Assembly (NCBI RefSeq): GCF_028683095.1
Contig: NZ_JAJUBC010000027.1
Location: 1-64,000 of the forward strand
Direction: 5' to 3'
DNA: 64,000 nucleotides
DNA from: Enterovibrio gelatinilyticus
Lineage (GTDB): Bacteria > Pseudomonadota > Gammaproteobacteria > Enterobacterales > Vibrionaceae
How positions within the stretch are numbered: position 1 is the first letter of the stretch; the number at the start of each line of letters is the position of its first letter. Made by a program: the position numbers and the translations under genes. The notes beneath the pieces were generated by a model. It did not search any database, was not told the origin of the DNA, and was given only the letters and a program-made list of their open reading frames with translations. Below, one piece after another: positions 9,993 to 20,201 of the stretch.

Positions 9993-10997
9993 ATGTTAGA
10001 GAGATGCCTTGTCGTTGATGATCATGAGATGATTCGCGAAACAATCGCGATCATGGCGACGTCGCTCGGATTTAAAGAATGCATCATGGCCGTTGATGGT
10101 GCAGATGCGATATCAAAACTCTACCACTCTAGGCCCTCTCTCATCATTACAGACTTACAGATGGAGCCCATTGACGGTTTAGAAATGTTGCGTCTAATCA
10201 GAAGTGGGAGATACGGCTTACCTCACGACATTCCCATTATCATTCTCACTGCAAACGCGTCAGAAAGTGTCATTGCCCAATGCATCTCGTTTGATGTTGA
10301 TGCTTTTTTGGTCAAGCCTGTCAATCGCCTATCTTTGCAAGAACGTATCAACCAACTCTCTCAACAAGCCAAACCAAAAAAAACCGTCGAACATTATTTT
10401 TCCATGTACCAACAAGATCCTGCCAAGTCTACAGCCTTTCAAGTCAACGGGACGGTGGCATTTAACGACGAAGATCTCAAAGAGTTCGACATGTTAATAC
10501 ATGGGCAAAAGCCCGACCCGATAATGACTTCCAGCGCTTCATTTGTGCCTAAATCTAGCGAGCCACAGTTCGTTCCAAAAAATGAAGATAACCGTAAAAG
10601 ATTCATCAAATGGCAAGATCGTTTTACCGTTGGTAATGAAGAACTCGATGCCAGCAATAAGGAACTACTAAACATCATCAATGACACCTACGATTTAATC
10701 GTAAATCATGAAGAGGGAGCTGTTTTTGAAGATATATCGAAAAGATTTCAGCACTACATTAATCAACACATTTTCCGCGAAGAATCACTGTTAGAAGAGC
10801 ATGGATACGCTCGGCTAAAAGTCCATAGAGACATTCATGCAAGGCTATTAAAACAAGCAGATTTTGTCGTCCTGAAATGTCAGGCAGACCCGAGTTTTTA
10901 CAAGACAGACTTTTTCCGGCTGTTACGATTTTGGTGGGTGAAACACGTCGTTCAAGAAGACACGCAATACAAGTCAACCTTGTCTCAAGGTGGATAG
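9993..10997 (+). CDS. response regulator with C-terminal hemerythrin-like domain
   Basis: 334-residue cytosolic protein. Receiver domain ~1-125 with acidic pair Asp9/Asp10, phospho-acceptor Asp54 (IITDLQM) and Lys108 (LVKP). A linker to ~200 is followed by a bacteriohemerythrin-like four-helix domain ~203-327: His259-x3-Glu263, His278-x3-His282 and His318-x4-Asp323 are all present. The usual first iron-ligand histidine (family pattern D-x-Q-H-K) is replaced by Asn222 (DASNKELL). The domain probably senses oxygen, nitric oxide or iron, or has become a structural output. There is no DNA-binding or GGDEF output. The stop overlaps the GTG of the longest frame for the next gene, a giant hybrid kinase, its obvious partner. 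Confidence 0.9.
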   Translation: MLERCLVVDDHEMIRETIAIMATSLGFKECIMAVDGADAISKLYHSRPSLIITDLQMEPIDGLEMLRLIRSGRYGLPHDIPIIILTANASESVIAQCISFDVDAFLVKPVNRLSLQERINQLSQQAKPKKTVEHYFSMYQQDPAKSTAFQVNGTVAFNDEDLKEFDMLIHGQKPDPIMTSSASFVPKSSEPQFVPKNEDNRKRFIKWQDRFTVGNEELDASNKELLNIINDTYDLIVNHEEGAVFEDISKRFQHYINQHIFREESLLEEHGYARLKVHRDIHARLLKQADFVVLKCQADPSFYKTDFFRLLRFWWVKHVVQEDTQYKSTLSQGG

Positions 10998-11007
10998 CGA
11001 GGAAAAA

Positions 11008-14000
11008 ATGCGTACACACTTGTTACTCTCCAGTCGCGAATCTCGCCATACTCTCGCACAACTTTTTCTCAGTGGTAGCGCAGTAATCATTGTCCTACTG
11101 CTCTCTTTTTTATGGTTTTACCGCTCTATCTACCAAGATACTGAAGAGAAAATGAACTACTTCTTGCAGGCAGAAATAGTCAGTTTGAACAGTGCGGTTG
11201 GTGATTGGCAAGAACACAGAACAAGAGAGCTGCAAATCATTGCCAGTGACAAACAAGTACTACGAATTCTTCGAGATACTGGGGTCTACGAAGGAAGGGA
11301 GCTGCACGCTGAAGATTCCATTTATACCGCATTAGAACTCTATGCAGAGAGCTTTCAATTCAGCAACATTGCTATCTTTTCACCAAGTGGCAAATTAGTT
11401 ATCAATTTAAACGATGAAAGCGAAAGTGAGACTATCCAATCTTACCTACGCCATAGCTCTGCCATCTTATCGAACAAGCTGTATGTCGCCCCTCCCGAAA
11501 ACCTCCAAAAATCCAAGACTCATCCAACCATCACTATGGGGGTCGTGCTTAAAAATAGTAAAAAAACGGAATTCGCTGCTCCTATATTACTGGTCACGAG
11601 GAGCAGTCATGACTTTAACAAATTATTTGAAACGCATAACGGTGAACCGACACGACTTGCTTTCGCGGTTAATCGGTTAGGTAACGTGGTTGCATCATCG
11701 TCTGCTTCGTCCATTGACCACAAGAGTCTCGAGTCCAGTAAAATAACCACGGCACATGCAACACCGTCGAACTTATTAAGTTCTCAATCAAACACTTTTG
11801 AACTCAATACCCAGGGGTTTGCTGGCCACTTCCCCTATCAATCTATTGGTGTGTGGCAATGGCACGAAACTTACCCCGTTGGCCTCGTCATTGAATTTAG
11901 TGCGGAAAAAGCGCTAAGTATCGTTGCACAAACCCGTACTTACTTATCCTTTGCTTTTCTTGTAGTGACGCTTGCTTTTTCCCTATTTATTTGGAGGCAC
12001 GCGAAGTCAGTATTGAAAATTGGTTTTAGCCAACGCTATCTGGAGTCGATCCTTCGCCACTATGCTGACGGCGTCATCGTCATCAATGAATCTGGACAAG
12101 CCATTACGGTCAACGACCGAGCCAAAGCGCTTGTGGGGCTTCCTCAGTACATGCCAAAAAAAGTACGACTTGATGAATACCGATCGGACAACAATGCAGC
12201 TTTGATCGACGTACTTGAGCATTCAAAAGAGCGAGCAATCGCATTAGGTGAGTTCAGTCGAGTAGAACAACAAGGTAATCTGACAGACGCTACTTTTCTC
12301 AACATAAAAGCAAGTCATCAACTCATTGGGAAACGCAATTACGTTGTTCTCAACATCCGAGATATCACCCAGCAATCCAATACGGAAGCTAAGCTCAGCC
12401 GAAGCAATGCCTTGTATTCTGTTTTTAACACCGTACAAGACATGTACATGACGACAGGGAATTCTGAGCGTTCGTTCCGAAAAGCCCTGATCGTATTAGC
12501 GACATTCACCGACAGTAAAGTCACCGCGATGCTCGAAATTAAAAATGGTGAACAAAAACTACTTTTTAAGCATCAGGTAACAGGGCTTACGAGCAGTTTC
12601 GAGCAACTACCAGAGCATCTTTTACCCCTTGCTGAATCTGCCATTAGCCAAAGACGGACGGAATTTTCAACCTCAACATCGCAGGCCAACGGCAATAACC
12701 ACACTATTTATCCTAACTACGCATTACTCCCTTTGATCACAAAGGGCCAAGCGATTGGTGTTATCGTCCTAGCAGGGCGCGAAGAGCCCTACTCAGACCA
12801 GCAAATCAATTGGATTTCTCCTGTGGTGAAAAGCATTTGCAGCATGCTGTACTCTGACAAGCAAACGCAATTGAACCAAGAGGTGAATGAGGCACTGATC
12901 AAAACCAAAGAAGAAGCGGAGCACGCCAACGAAGCAAAATCCAATTTCCTTGCCATGATGAGTCACGAAATTCGTACGCCAATAAATGGCATCATTGGCA
13001 TGTCAGAAGTCCTCGATAACTCCCAACTATCCTACGAACAACGTCACTACAACGACACCATTTCAAGCTCTGCAAATGCACTGCTAGATATCATCAATGA
13101 TGTCCTTGACCTGTCTAAAATAGAAGCAGGCAAAATGACCATCCGAGAGGAAATATTTACGCTCACGGAACTCATGGAGAACGTCACGAACATTGTTGCG
13201 CCGAGAGTGAAGGAGGAAGTCTGTTTTACCTCATATATCGACCCAGCCTTACCCCGGGAAATGGTGTCTGATTTTGCCAAATTGAGGCAAATCATCGTCA
13301 ACCTTGCGGGTAATGCCGCTAAATTTACAGATTCTGGCTTTGTCGATGTATCAGTCAAGCTATTGGCTCGAACTGAAGATAAATGCGATATCGAGATTTC
13401 TGTGACGGACAGCGGTATTGGTATCAGCGAAGAAAACCTAGCAAAAGTCTTTGAGAATTTCTCTCAGATCGATAATTCCAGCAAGCGGCGTTATCAGGGT
13501 ACAGGTCTAGGCTTGCCGATTTGTTGTAAATTTGTCGATTTATTAGGGGGGTCAATTGGCGCTGATAGCCACGTTGGTCAAGGTTCTGTGTTTACGACGC
13601 GCTTAAGCGTTGGTATTTCACAAGCTGCCACTTTAGTGCATGCCGAGCCTTCTAAATTACTCAAACATCAGAAAGTGCTGTTAGTGTCTCGATGCGTCAG
13701 TCAAATAACCAATATTAAGCGATATCTCGCGTTTCATGATATGTGTGCAGAGTTCGCTCGGGACGAAAAGTCAGCGATACGTTTACTTGAGCAATCGCCG
13801 GGATTTTGCATAACACTGATTGATCACACTGTATCAATTAGTGATATTAAGGCCTCGCTAGAGGAGAGTAACCGCACCAAAAATGTCCTATATCTCGCAG
13901 ATATAAAAGGGATTGTCACTCAAAACAGCCTATCTATCTCTGCAGCACTGACCGCACCTTTCAATATTTTTAATATGACAGAGATGCTCGAGAGCATTGT

Positions 14001-15030
14001 TTCTATGGATCAGAAAGGCCATTCTCGTGAAGCTATATATCGCTCCCTAATGCAGCAAGAACACCAAGTTAAACGAACGGTCAATACCTTATCACGCAGC
14101 GGTCTTTCTATCTTGGTTGCTGAAGATCATCCCGTCAATCAAGAGCTCATTACGACTATTTTGAAAGGGTTGGGCTGTAAAACCACTATCGCGGACAACG
14201 GAGCCATTGCCTTTGAACGCTTTATGTCAAACCGTTACGACATGATATTTATGGACTGCCAAATGCCTGTCATGGACGGCTATGAGGCCACGCGAAAAAT
14301 CCGTCAATTAGAAACCGTCAATCAACTCCCTGCCGTACCTATTATTGCTATGACCGCAAATGCGTTGGTCGGAGACCGCGAACGCTGTTTGCAAGAAGGG
14401 ATGACCGAGTACATTTCAAAACCATTTAAACAACAAACCTTGATTGACATGATGAACGACCTGATGCCATCGGTTGGTGATTCATCACATAGTCATCAAG
14501 ACACTGCATCACCTATTGCCGCTGACTCACTCTCAAGTCCACAAACTGCCAATATGGAGGGCAATGTATACGCACAGAGTCATTCAGCGTCTCACACCTC
14601 CTCTCGTGCTCTCAACAATGTCCCAGCCAAAACACAGGATCAAGCAGTGACTGCGCTTAAGAACGCTCAGGGTGCCCTCAAAGAGGATAATCATGACACT
14701 TCTCCCTTTGACCTAACAACGCTGCGAGAAACGACAGGAGACGATCCTGCTTTGATCGCCATGCTGGTTGACCGCTACATCGAGACACAAGAGAAAGACA
14801 TAACAGCGCTTAAAGGGGCTTGGAATAACCAGCAATTCAATGAAGTGAAGAAGCTTGCCCATAAAATGAAAGGAGCAGCCCTTATGGTAGGCGCCATTGA
14901 TTTCGGCGATCTATGCAAAGAGATAGAACAATACGAGTTCGAAGCCGATGCCCCGCCAGAGAGTTTACTCCACGAAGTGCAACACAAATCAGCGTTATTA
15001 TGTGAAAGAATGCTCGCCACAAAGCGCTAG
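11008..15030 (+). CDS. hybrid sensor kinase (Cache-like, PAS, GAF, HisKA, HATPase, REC, REC, Hpt)
   Basis: About 1340 residues, inner membrane. Membrane segments ~18-44 and ~311-331 bracket a large periplasmic sensor, probably double-Cache. Then PAS ~344-465, GAF-like ~468-615, HisKA with His653 ([10 protein letters not shown]), HATPase with DSGIGI and GTGLGL, a degenerate receiver ~886-1000 (no usable Asp), a true receiver with Asp1083 ([13 protein letters not shown]) and a C-terminal Hpt with His1285 (AHKMKGAA). A complete internal phosphorelay is therefore present and could phosphorylate the upstream receiver-hemerythrin protein. The ATG at 11008 is preferred because GAGG lies 5 bases before it; a GTG at 10990 overlaps the previous gene. 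Confidence 0.92.
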   Translation: MRTHLLLSSRESRHTLAQLFLSGSAVIIVLLLSFLWFYRSIYQDTEEKMNYFLQAEIVSLNSAVGDWQEHRTRELQIIASDKQVLRILRDTGVYEGRELHAEDSIYTALELYAESFQFSNIAIFSPSGKLVINLNDESESETIQSYLRHSSAILSNKLYVAPPENLQKSKTHPTITMGVVLKNSKKTEFAAPILLVTRSSHDFNKLFETHNGEPTRLAFAVNRLGNVVASSSASSIDHKSLESSKITTAHATPSNLLSSQSNTFELNTQGFAGHFPYQSIGVWQWHETYPVGLVIEFSAEKALSIVAQTRTYLSFAFLVVTLAFSLFIWRHAKSVLKIGFSQRYLESILRHYADGVIVINESGQAITVNDRAKALVGLPQYMPKKVRLDEYRSDNNAALIDVLEHSKERAIALGEFSRVEQQGNLTDATFLNIKASHQLIGKRNYVVLNIRDITQQSNTEAKLSRSNALYSVFNTVQDMYMTTGNSERSFRKALIVLATFTDSKVTAMLEIKNGEQKLLFKHQVTGLTSSFEQLPEHLLPLAESAISQRRTEFSTSTSQANGNNHTIYPNYALLPLITKGQAIGVIVLAGREEPYSDQQINWISPVVKSICSMLYSDKQTQLNQEVNEALIKTKEEAEHANEAKSNFLAMMSHEIRTPINGIIGMSEVLDNSQLSYEQRHYNDTISSSANALLDIINDVLDLSKIEAGKMTIREEIFTLTELMENVTNIVAPRVKEEVCFTSYIDPALPREMVSDFAKLRQIIVNLAGNAAKFTDSGFVDVSVKLLARTEDKCDIEISVTDSGIGISEENLAKVFENFSQIDNSSKRRYQGTGLGLPICCKFVDLLGGSIGADSHVGQGSVFTTRLSVGISQAATLVHAEPSKLLKHQKVLLVSRCVSQITNIKRYLAFHDMCAEFARDEKSAIRLLEQSPGFCITLIDHTVSISDIKASLEESNRTKNVLYLADIKGIVTQNSLSISAALTAPFNIFNMTEMLESIVSMDQKGHSREAIYRSLMQQEHQVKRTVNTLSRSGLSILVAEDHPVNQELITTILKGLGCKTTIADNGAIAFERFMSNRYDMIFMDCQMPVMDGYEATRKIRQLETVNQLPAVPIIAMTANALVGDRERCLQEGMTEYISKPFKQQTLIDMMNDLMPSVGDSSHSHQDTASPIAADSLSSPQTANMEGNVYAQSHSASHTSSRALNNVPAKTQDQAVTALKNAQGALKEDNHDTSPFDLTTLRETTGDDPALIAMLVDRYIETQEKDITALKGAWNNQQFNEVKKLAHKMKGAALMVGAIDFGDLCKEIEQYEFEADAPPESLLHEVQHKSALLCERMLATKR

Positions 15031-15057
15031 TAGAACATAAACAATAACGCAAGATTG

Positions 15058-15083
15058 AAAAGGTTGCTTTTTGAACCCTTTTT
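15058..15083 (+). terminator. probable terminator of the kinase operon
   Basis: AAAAGGTT / AACCCTTTTT stem with one bulge and loop GCTTTTTG, ending in a T-run, 28 bases past the kinase stop. Confidence 0.55.
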
Positions 15084-15211
15084 GCGAATATTGCAAACCT
15101 AGCTCCACTATCTTCAGGTAACCCTAGGCAAATAGGCATTTTTTTATTAATTTTAACTCAAACAATAAAAAACATAATTTTAATGATTTCAACATTTTTA
15201 GAGAGTACGCC

Positions 15212-15550
15212 ATGCCGACTGTTATCCATTTTCCGACAGAAAATGTGCCACCAGCGACGCAATCTTGCGCCCTGACTGAACTCATCCGTGATGAACTTTG
15301 CCATCTGAGCTCCAATGAATATATGGTCAATTGCATCCTAGAAAGGATGAAACCCTTCATCGCGACTCTGGACTGCGATTTAGAATTAGATGTTGAAATC
15401 ACCTCAGACAACGAAGCGGGTGTGATGCAAATGATCCCTGCAGTGCAATCACTTCAATCTCGATTTGATGGCATCATTTCAGAAATTATCTCTGAGCGTA
15501 TTCTTCATGAAATCCATTTGTTCCATATCGAACGCGCCAAGAAAATCTGA
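15212..15550 (+). CDS. unrecognised small protein
   Basis: 112 residues, no signal peptide or membrane segment, mixed alpha-helical in appearance with an acidic centre (LDCDLELDVEITSDNE). The start is supported by GAGAG about 8 bases before the ATG and the gene ends in a textbook terminator, so it is very likely expressed on its own. I do not recognise a family. It lies between a kinase phosphorelay and an exopolysaccharide synthase operon, but nothing in the sequence ties it to either. Confidence 0.7.
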   Translation: MPTVIHFPTENVPPATQSCALTELIRDELCHLSSNEYMVNCILERMKPFIATLDCDLELDVEITSDNEAGVMQMIPAVQSLQSRFDGIISEIISERILHEIHLFHIERAKKI

Positions 15551-15574
15551 CAAATCCAACACCAACAAACGAAG

Positions 15575-15600
15575 AAAGGAGCTGTTAGCTCCTTTTTTTT
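15575..15600 (+). terminator. Rho-independent terminator
   Basis: AAAGGAGCT-GTT-AGCTCCTTT hairpin with a run of eight T, 25 bases past the stop of the unrecognised small gene. Confidence 0.92.
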
Positions 15601-15670
15601 GTCTACTTTTTAACACTCATTTTGCGAAAATAGATTTACTCCTCTCGCAGTTTGCAAGTAAGGATGCAGG

Positions 15671-15736
15671 TATTCATTCACGTATATCGGCTTATTCAAT
15701 CACGTATATCGGCTTATTCAATCACATATCGCGGCA
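15671..15736. repeat. three tandem 22-base repeats
   Basis: Units begin at 15671, 15693 and 15715. The first two (TATTCAWTCACGTATATCGG plus CT) differ at one base; the third is degenerate. They lie about 200 bases upstream of the Alg44-like gene in an otherwise empty gap (15601-15941), so they could be repeated regulator sites or simple slippage products. Confidence 0.75.
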
Positions 15737-15941
15737 ATTTTATGGCGTTTATACAGTGCGTAAATCCCCCCGCTTAGTCCAGAACGCTTAAAAGAGTGCA
15801 CATTCCCCACCACAATCATCATTTACTTATATAGTTATCAATACGTTTCATTGTTAAAGCAAGAGCTCATAAAAATGACACTAGTTACATTGGCGCAACA
15901 ATTGCAAGAAACAATAAGCAGTTGCAATGTCTGGAGGCATT

Positions 15942-17528
15942 ATGGGAGTAGCAGCAATTAGCACAGGTTCAATTCATACTTTTCAGTCGCGATCTGGCGC
16001 TCGAAAATTTCCACGGATTGAATTTGCTGCCCAAATCGAAATTGATGGCATTCTCTACCCCACAAAAGAGTGGAGTGTCGGAGGCTTCTCCATTGGTGAT
16101 GACAAATACCCAGGTAGAAAAGGTGACAAGCATCACGGCAATCTGTGTTTCGATCTCCCTGTAGGGCGTTTTTCTACTCCTGTTCAATTCGAAGTAATGA
16201 GGGCAAGCGAGCATGGCTATGCGCTTGGTTGCCAATTCTATTCTTTAAATTCTGGTCACCAAAAAACACTGCAAAGCATCGTAGATACCTACCTGACGGG
16301 CGAAACCATCTCCCTCGAAAGTGTTACGTCATATGGAGTGAAAGCCCAACTTCACGAAGAAGAAGTGAAGCGTATGCAGCAAAACTGGTGGCGGTTTGCG
16401 CTGGTTGCTCTCGTCTCCCTTACTTTGATAGTCACTGCTGCGCTGATGATCCAGTCCCGCATTTTATCTATTGCCTCCGAGCATGCTGCCGTTAGCCAAC
16501 CCGTGCTCACCCAACGTAGCTATAACAATGGCGTTTTGCGATTGGGAGACTACAAACCGGGACAACTCGTGAAAAAAGGAGAACTTCTGTTTACGGTATT
16601 TACTGATGAAGGGACGGATCTGTTAGCCAAAGACAAACAATTACTCAATGGCATAAACAGCCAAATAAATTATCTGCAAACACTTTTGCGTCAAAGTAAA
16701 GAATCCGTCGCACGTTACAACTCTCGCCTCTTCAATGAACTGCAACTAGTCACCGAGAAAAAACAATTACTTGAAGACGAGCTCGTGACGAGAGAGCGTA
16801 TTCTGGCTCTCTATACCAATGGTGTAAAAAGAGGCACAGTTGATGAAGTCTCACGAGAGTTAGAGCGCGTAGAAACCTTCGAGATAAAACGCCAATTGCT
16901 CACTATGGACAATCAACTTGAAGATATCGAACACAAACTCGATCAAATTTTAATCGGCGTTCCTCCAAGAGAAGCACAGGGCGATCTTAACTCTCCCTTT
17001 GAAGTGCAAAGTAAGCTCGATATCTTGATCACTAAGAAAGACCAAGTACTCGAAGAAATTGAGCGCCTTAAAACCCGCGGTCTCGCTTACGCGCCTTGTG
17101 ATTGCTACATCGTCACTATCAATGCATCTGATGGTCAAGTGGTTCAAACTGGTACCTCCGTGTTTGAACTATCACCCGCTTCACAACAAAACCGCACCGC
17201 ACGCTCTATTCTGGCTCTCATGCCACTTGAAGGTGCTGAGCTCATTAAGATAGGTATGCCAGTGGAATACCGACTGGCTAGTCGAGATGACAAATTGATA
17301 GGTATTGTTGATCACGTCCAATACTACAGCGCGTCCAACAGTGATATATACAACGAGGAAGGTGAATCTCTCAGTGGCTTACCAAAAACGCTTCCAAGGT
17401 TACAACAATACTCGCTAATAAAAATTCTACCTTCTGAGTTTGACCGCGATTCCATCGTTAATGAACCCGTGACGGTGGTGGCGACTGTGGGTTGGAAAGA
17501 CATTTTCAAACATTGGTTTAACCTATGA
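15942..17528 (+). CDS. Alg44-like PilZ / membrane-fusion protein
   Basis: 528 residues from an ATG with GGAGG 4 bases upstream (an ATG 15 bases earlier is less likely). N-terminal PilZ domain ~20-120, the c-di-GMP sensor: Arg21-x3-Arg25 is intact, while the second motif reads E43-W-S-V-G-G48 where D/N is usual. One membrane segment ~148-172, then a periplasmic HlyD-like part with a long coiled-coil hairpin ~215-350 and lipoyl/barrel flanks. Order and topology match Alg44 of alginate synthesis, but the coiled coil is longer (P. aeruginosa Alg44 is ~389 residues). The stop overlaps the glycosyltransferase start (ATGA). It probably switches that polymerase on with c-di-GMP. Confidence 0.85.
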   Translation: MGVAAISTGSIHTFQSRSGARKFPRIEFAAQIEIDGILYPTKEWSVGGFSIGDDKYPGRKGDKHHGNLCFDLPVGRFSTPVQFEVMRASEHGYALGCQFYSLNSGHQKTLQSIVDTYLTGETISLESVTSYGVKAQLHEEEVKRMQQNWWRFALVALVSLTLIVTAALMIQSRILSIASEHAAVSQPVLTQRSYNNGVLRLGDYKPGQLVKKGELLFTVFTDEGTDLLAKDKQLLNGINSQINYLQTLLRQSKESVARYNSRLFNELQLVTEKKQLLEDELVTRERILALYTNGVKRGTVDEVSRELERVETFEIKRQLLTMDNQLEDIEHKLDQILIGVPPREAQGDLNSPFEVQSKLDILITKKDQVLEEIERLKTRGLAYAPCDCYIVTINASDGQVVQTGTSVFELSPASQQNRTARSILALMPLEGAELIKIGMPVEYRLASRDDKLIGIVDHVQYYSASNSDIYNEEGESLSGLPKTLPRLQQYSLIKILPSEFDRDSIVNEPVTVVATVGWKDIFKHWFNL

Positions 17529-19033
17529 ATGTTAATAACCTAGTCGTCAAAAACTTTCACCGTGATGACCCACGTCACGTCACCATTTTATGGTGGTTAT
17601 TCTTTGGTGCGCTTCTTCTCGGTCTTTGGGCTCTCTACACCATATTGCCGTCTGACAAATTACAACCTGAGGTACTCTACACTCTTGGGATCATTGGCGC
17701 TTGGCGATACGGTTGGAAAACGCTTCACCTCTTACGTGGTCTCTACTATCAGTATGTTCGCTACCCAGCGTTATCGGTTTTAGCGGATATGACCCAGAAA
17801 CCCAGTGAAATTTTGTTGGTGATCCCTTGCTATCGAACCACGCCCGAAATTAGTGCCCCCGTATTTAAAGCACTGATTGACGAAATCGGAAATTTTGGCG
17901 TCGCATGTCGCGCGGTTGCTTGCGTCACAGATGAAGCAGATATCAGCATCATCGAATCTCAATTTGATAAGCTCAAGCAACGCGTTCCTGTCAGCCTCTA
18001 TATCATCGATCAAGATGGCACAGGTAAACGAAACACCATGGCGGATGCCCTGACGCTATTGGCTGAAGACCGCCCAGTATCTAAAGACAGCATTCTCATC
18101 TTGATGGATGGCGACACCGTGCTCCCTGAGGGCATTCTGACAAAAGTGTCTGGTTTTCTCATGCGTTATCACGACCTTGGTGCATTAACAACGCATAACA
18201 AACCTATCGTCAAAGGCAATTCCCTGACGCGCCAATGGTATCGCCAACGCATGGCTCAACGTCATTTCTACATGAGCTCCTTAAGCCTGACTTATCGCGT
18301 GCTGGTTCTCACCGGGCGCTTCTCGGCTTATCGCGCTTCCTTGGCTTTGTCACCGGACTTTATAGATAGCTTGAGGTATGACCACGTTAACCATTGGCGG
18401 TATGGGCGCATCAGAATGCTGACAGGCGATGACAAGAGCACCTGGTACTTCGTGCTCAAAGAGCAATGGAAAATGCTCTATCTTCCGGATGTATCTGTAA
18501 CATGCTTAGAAGATGCCCCATCAGGAAGTTTTGTCAAAACGAGCATGTCTCTCATGACTCGTTGGTATGGCAATATGTTGAGAAGCAATATTCGTGCTAT
18601 TGCTCTTGGTCCAAGAAAAGCGGGGTGGTTTCTCTGGTTCTGTTTGCTTGACCAACGTATCAGCATGTGGACCACCCTTATCGGCCCATCATTGGCATTG
18701 GTCGTTGCGACTTACATGGGAACCAAAGTGGTGATCGCGTATCTGTTCTGGGTGATCGCAACGCGAAGTATCAATGTACTCTTAATCTCCGTGCAGTCTG
18801 GTCAATTCCACCCTATTTTCGTCCCACTGCTATGGTACGAACAGCTGATTGGATCCTTGGTGAAAGTGTACCTTTTCTTCCATCCGAATGTTCAACGTTG
18901 GACTCGACAGGGAATAAGCGGGCAAATCGAAGATCACTCTATCTCTCATGAAATCAAACGATGGCTTCCACATTTGCAAACCACCGCCGCATTCAGTTCT
19001 TTACTGATCTTTGTCATGTGGCTTTATGGCTGA
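17525..19033 (+). CDS. Alg8-like family-2 glycosyltransferase (processive polysaccharide synthase)
   Basis: 502-residue inner-membrane polymerase. Membrane segments near 23-40 and 48-65, a cytosolic GT-A domain and several C-terminal membrane segments (~365-435, ~480-500). Catalytic features: Asp195/Asp197 (MDGDTVLPEG), Asp302-Asp303-Lys304 (TGDDKSTW) and Arg346-Trp347 (TRWYGN). GTGKR, AQRH and WTRQ also occur at the equivalent places in Alg8, and similarity runs the whole length. Alg8 polymerises GDP-mannuronate; the donor sugar here is unproven because no GDP-mannose dehydrogenase or other alg gene is present. Forms a two-gene unit with the PilZ/HlyD protein. Confidence 0.88.
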   Translation: MNVNNLVVKNFHRDDPRHVTILWWLFFGALLLGLWALYTILPSDKLQPEVLYTLGIIGAWRYGWKTLHLLRGLYYQYVRYPALSVLADMTQKPSEILLVIPCYRTTPEISAPVFKALIDEIGNFGVACRAVACVTDEADISIIESQFDKLKQRVPVSLYIIDQDGTGKRNTMADALTLLAEDRPVSKDSILILMDGDTVLPEGILTKVSGFLMRYHDLGALTTHNKPIVKGNSLTRQWYRQRMAQRHFYMSSLSLTYRVLVLTGRFSAYRASLALSPDFIDSLRYDHVNHWRYGRIRMLTGDDKSTWYFVLKEQWKMLYLPDVSVTCLEDAPSGSFVKTSMSLMTRWYGNMLRSNIRAIALGPRKAGWFLWFCLLDQRISMWTTLIGPSLALVVATYMGTKVVIAYLFWVIATRSINVLLISVQSGQFHPIFVPLLWYEQLIGSLVKVYLFFHPNVQRWTRQGISGQIEDHSISHEIKRWLPHLQTTAAFSSLLIFVMWLYG

Positions 19034-19347
19034 CAACGATACGCCTTAGCGAGAAAGGTAACCGAGGTAGAAAACGGCTTAGGTGAATAGAGTAAGAGGG
19101 TATCAGCGCCCAGCGCCATGGCCTTGTTACGCATTTGATTCACAGCCCCCTCAGTTAGCGTACCGTCGCTAATCATCCAATAGTCATACCAATGGCCTTG
19201 AGAACCAACCACAACACCTTTATCTTCACATGCGGTCATTTCTAGGGCGTCGCCCCACAACACATTGATATTTTCAGATTTAGGCTCAGGCATTGTCACA
19301 CACGCTGACAGTAAAAATGGGGCAGTAACAAGTAGCCACTTCTTCAT
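19024..19347 (-). CDS. DUF4156-type lipoprotein
   Basis: 107 residues: signal peptide MKKWLLVTAPFLLSAC with a lipobox (LSAC) giving a lipidated Cys about residue 16, then a small domain with ALGADTLLLYSP typical of DUF4156 lipoproteins. The start is placed at MKKWLL (GAGA upstream) instead of 11 codons earlier. It converges on the Alg8-like gene, overlapping its last 10 bases tail-to-tail. The function of the family is unknown; probably attached to the periplasmic face of a membrane. Confidence 0.78.
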   Translation of the reverse strand: MKKWLLVTAPFLLSACVTMPEPKSENINVLWGDALEMTACEDKGVVVGSQGHWYDYWMISDGTLTEGAVNQMRNKAMALGADTLLLYSPKPFSTSVTFLAKAYRCQP

Positions 19348-19445
19348 GTTTTTCTCTACGTTTATTATTTGGTTACACAATAAGATTATACCCGAATGAC
19401 CTCATTATTCATTGAGAACTTATGGGCAGCATGTGTAAAACGGAC

Positions 19446-19494
19446 TTGCTCAAACAGCTATCACCCTCTAGAATAATACTGTACATACATACAG
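19446..19494 (+). promoter_or_regulatory. imuA promoter with LexA (SOS) box
   Basis: The box CTGT-ACATACAT-ACAG (19479-19494) within TACTGTACATACATACAGTA fits the gammaproteobacterial LexA consensus exactly. A -35 TTGCTC (19446-19451) and -10 TAGAAT (19469-19474) with 17-base spacing put the box over the transcription start, so LexA would block initiation. The box ends 11 bases before the imuA ATG. Confidence 0.93.
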
Positions 19495-19505
19495 TATTAT
19501 GAATT

Positions 19506-20201
19506 ATGCTTGATGACATTCTTGCTCTGCACTCTGGGATTTGGACAGCCAATCGCCTCTACCAACCCCAAACACAATACCTCTCTAGCGGCCATGAAAT
19601 TATTGACGAAAAACTAGAGGGTGGCTGGCCAAAATCAGGGGTAGTTGAACTTCAACTTCCCTGCTTTGGTATTGGTGAACTACGCCTCGTGCTCCCTTCC
19701 ATTGCTAGCGCATTAAAACACAGCGAACTGGTGGTATTTGCGGCCCCGCCCGGAGAGTTAAACCCTATCGCGTTATGCCAAGCAGATTTGGATTTGAACA
19801 AAGTCATCATTCTACATTCAACCTTGCCATCAACATTGTGGTGCATTGAACAAGCCATCAAAAGCGGATGCTGTCGAACTGCTGTGCTGTGGGGAAAAAG
19901 CCTCTCTGTCACGCAAGCAAGGCGCTTACAATTAGCCGCGACAGAGAATGATTGCTTACTGTTTATGTTCACCTATCAAGCAAGCTCACAAGGCTTACCT
20001 GTGAGCTGTCGGCTTGCCATGACACCATCTGAAGAAGGGCTAAATGTTCGTGTTGTTAAACGCCGCGGGCTGCCTATCCCTCCTTTTCACTTATCATTGC
20101 CACCAATCTTTCATGTCTATCAACGACATCTCTTAAATAAAGGCCAAGAAAACATTCATGTTCTCCCATCAAGCAATAACGTTGTGCCTTTATTTCGATG
20201 A
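19506..20201 (+). CDS. imuA: ImuA, SOS mutasome RecA-like protein
   Basis: 231 residues, a reduced RecA/SulA-like protein and first gene of the DNA-damage mutasome. It shows IIDEKLEGGWPKSGVVEL near 33-50, the family's Walker-like region with the loop altered, and GLPIPPFHLSLPP near the C-terminus as in other ImuA proteins. With ImuB and DnaE2 it carries out translesion synthesis and damage-induced mutagenesis. It is preceded directly by a perfect LexA box and its stop overlaps the imuB start, so all three genes form one SOS-induced operon. Confidence 0.88.
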   Translation: MLDDILALHSGIWTANRLYQPQTQYLSSGHEIIDEKLEGGWPKSGVVELQLPCFGIGELRLVLPSIASALKHSELVVFAAPPGELNPIALCQADLDLNKVIILHSTLPSTLWCIEQAIKSGCCRTAVLWGKSLSVTQARRLQLAATENDCLLFMFTYQASSQGLPVSCRLAMTPSEEGLNVRVVKRRGLPIPPFHLSLPPIFHVYQRHLLNKGQENIHVLPSSNNVVPLFR

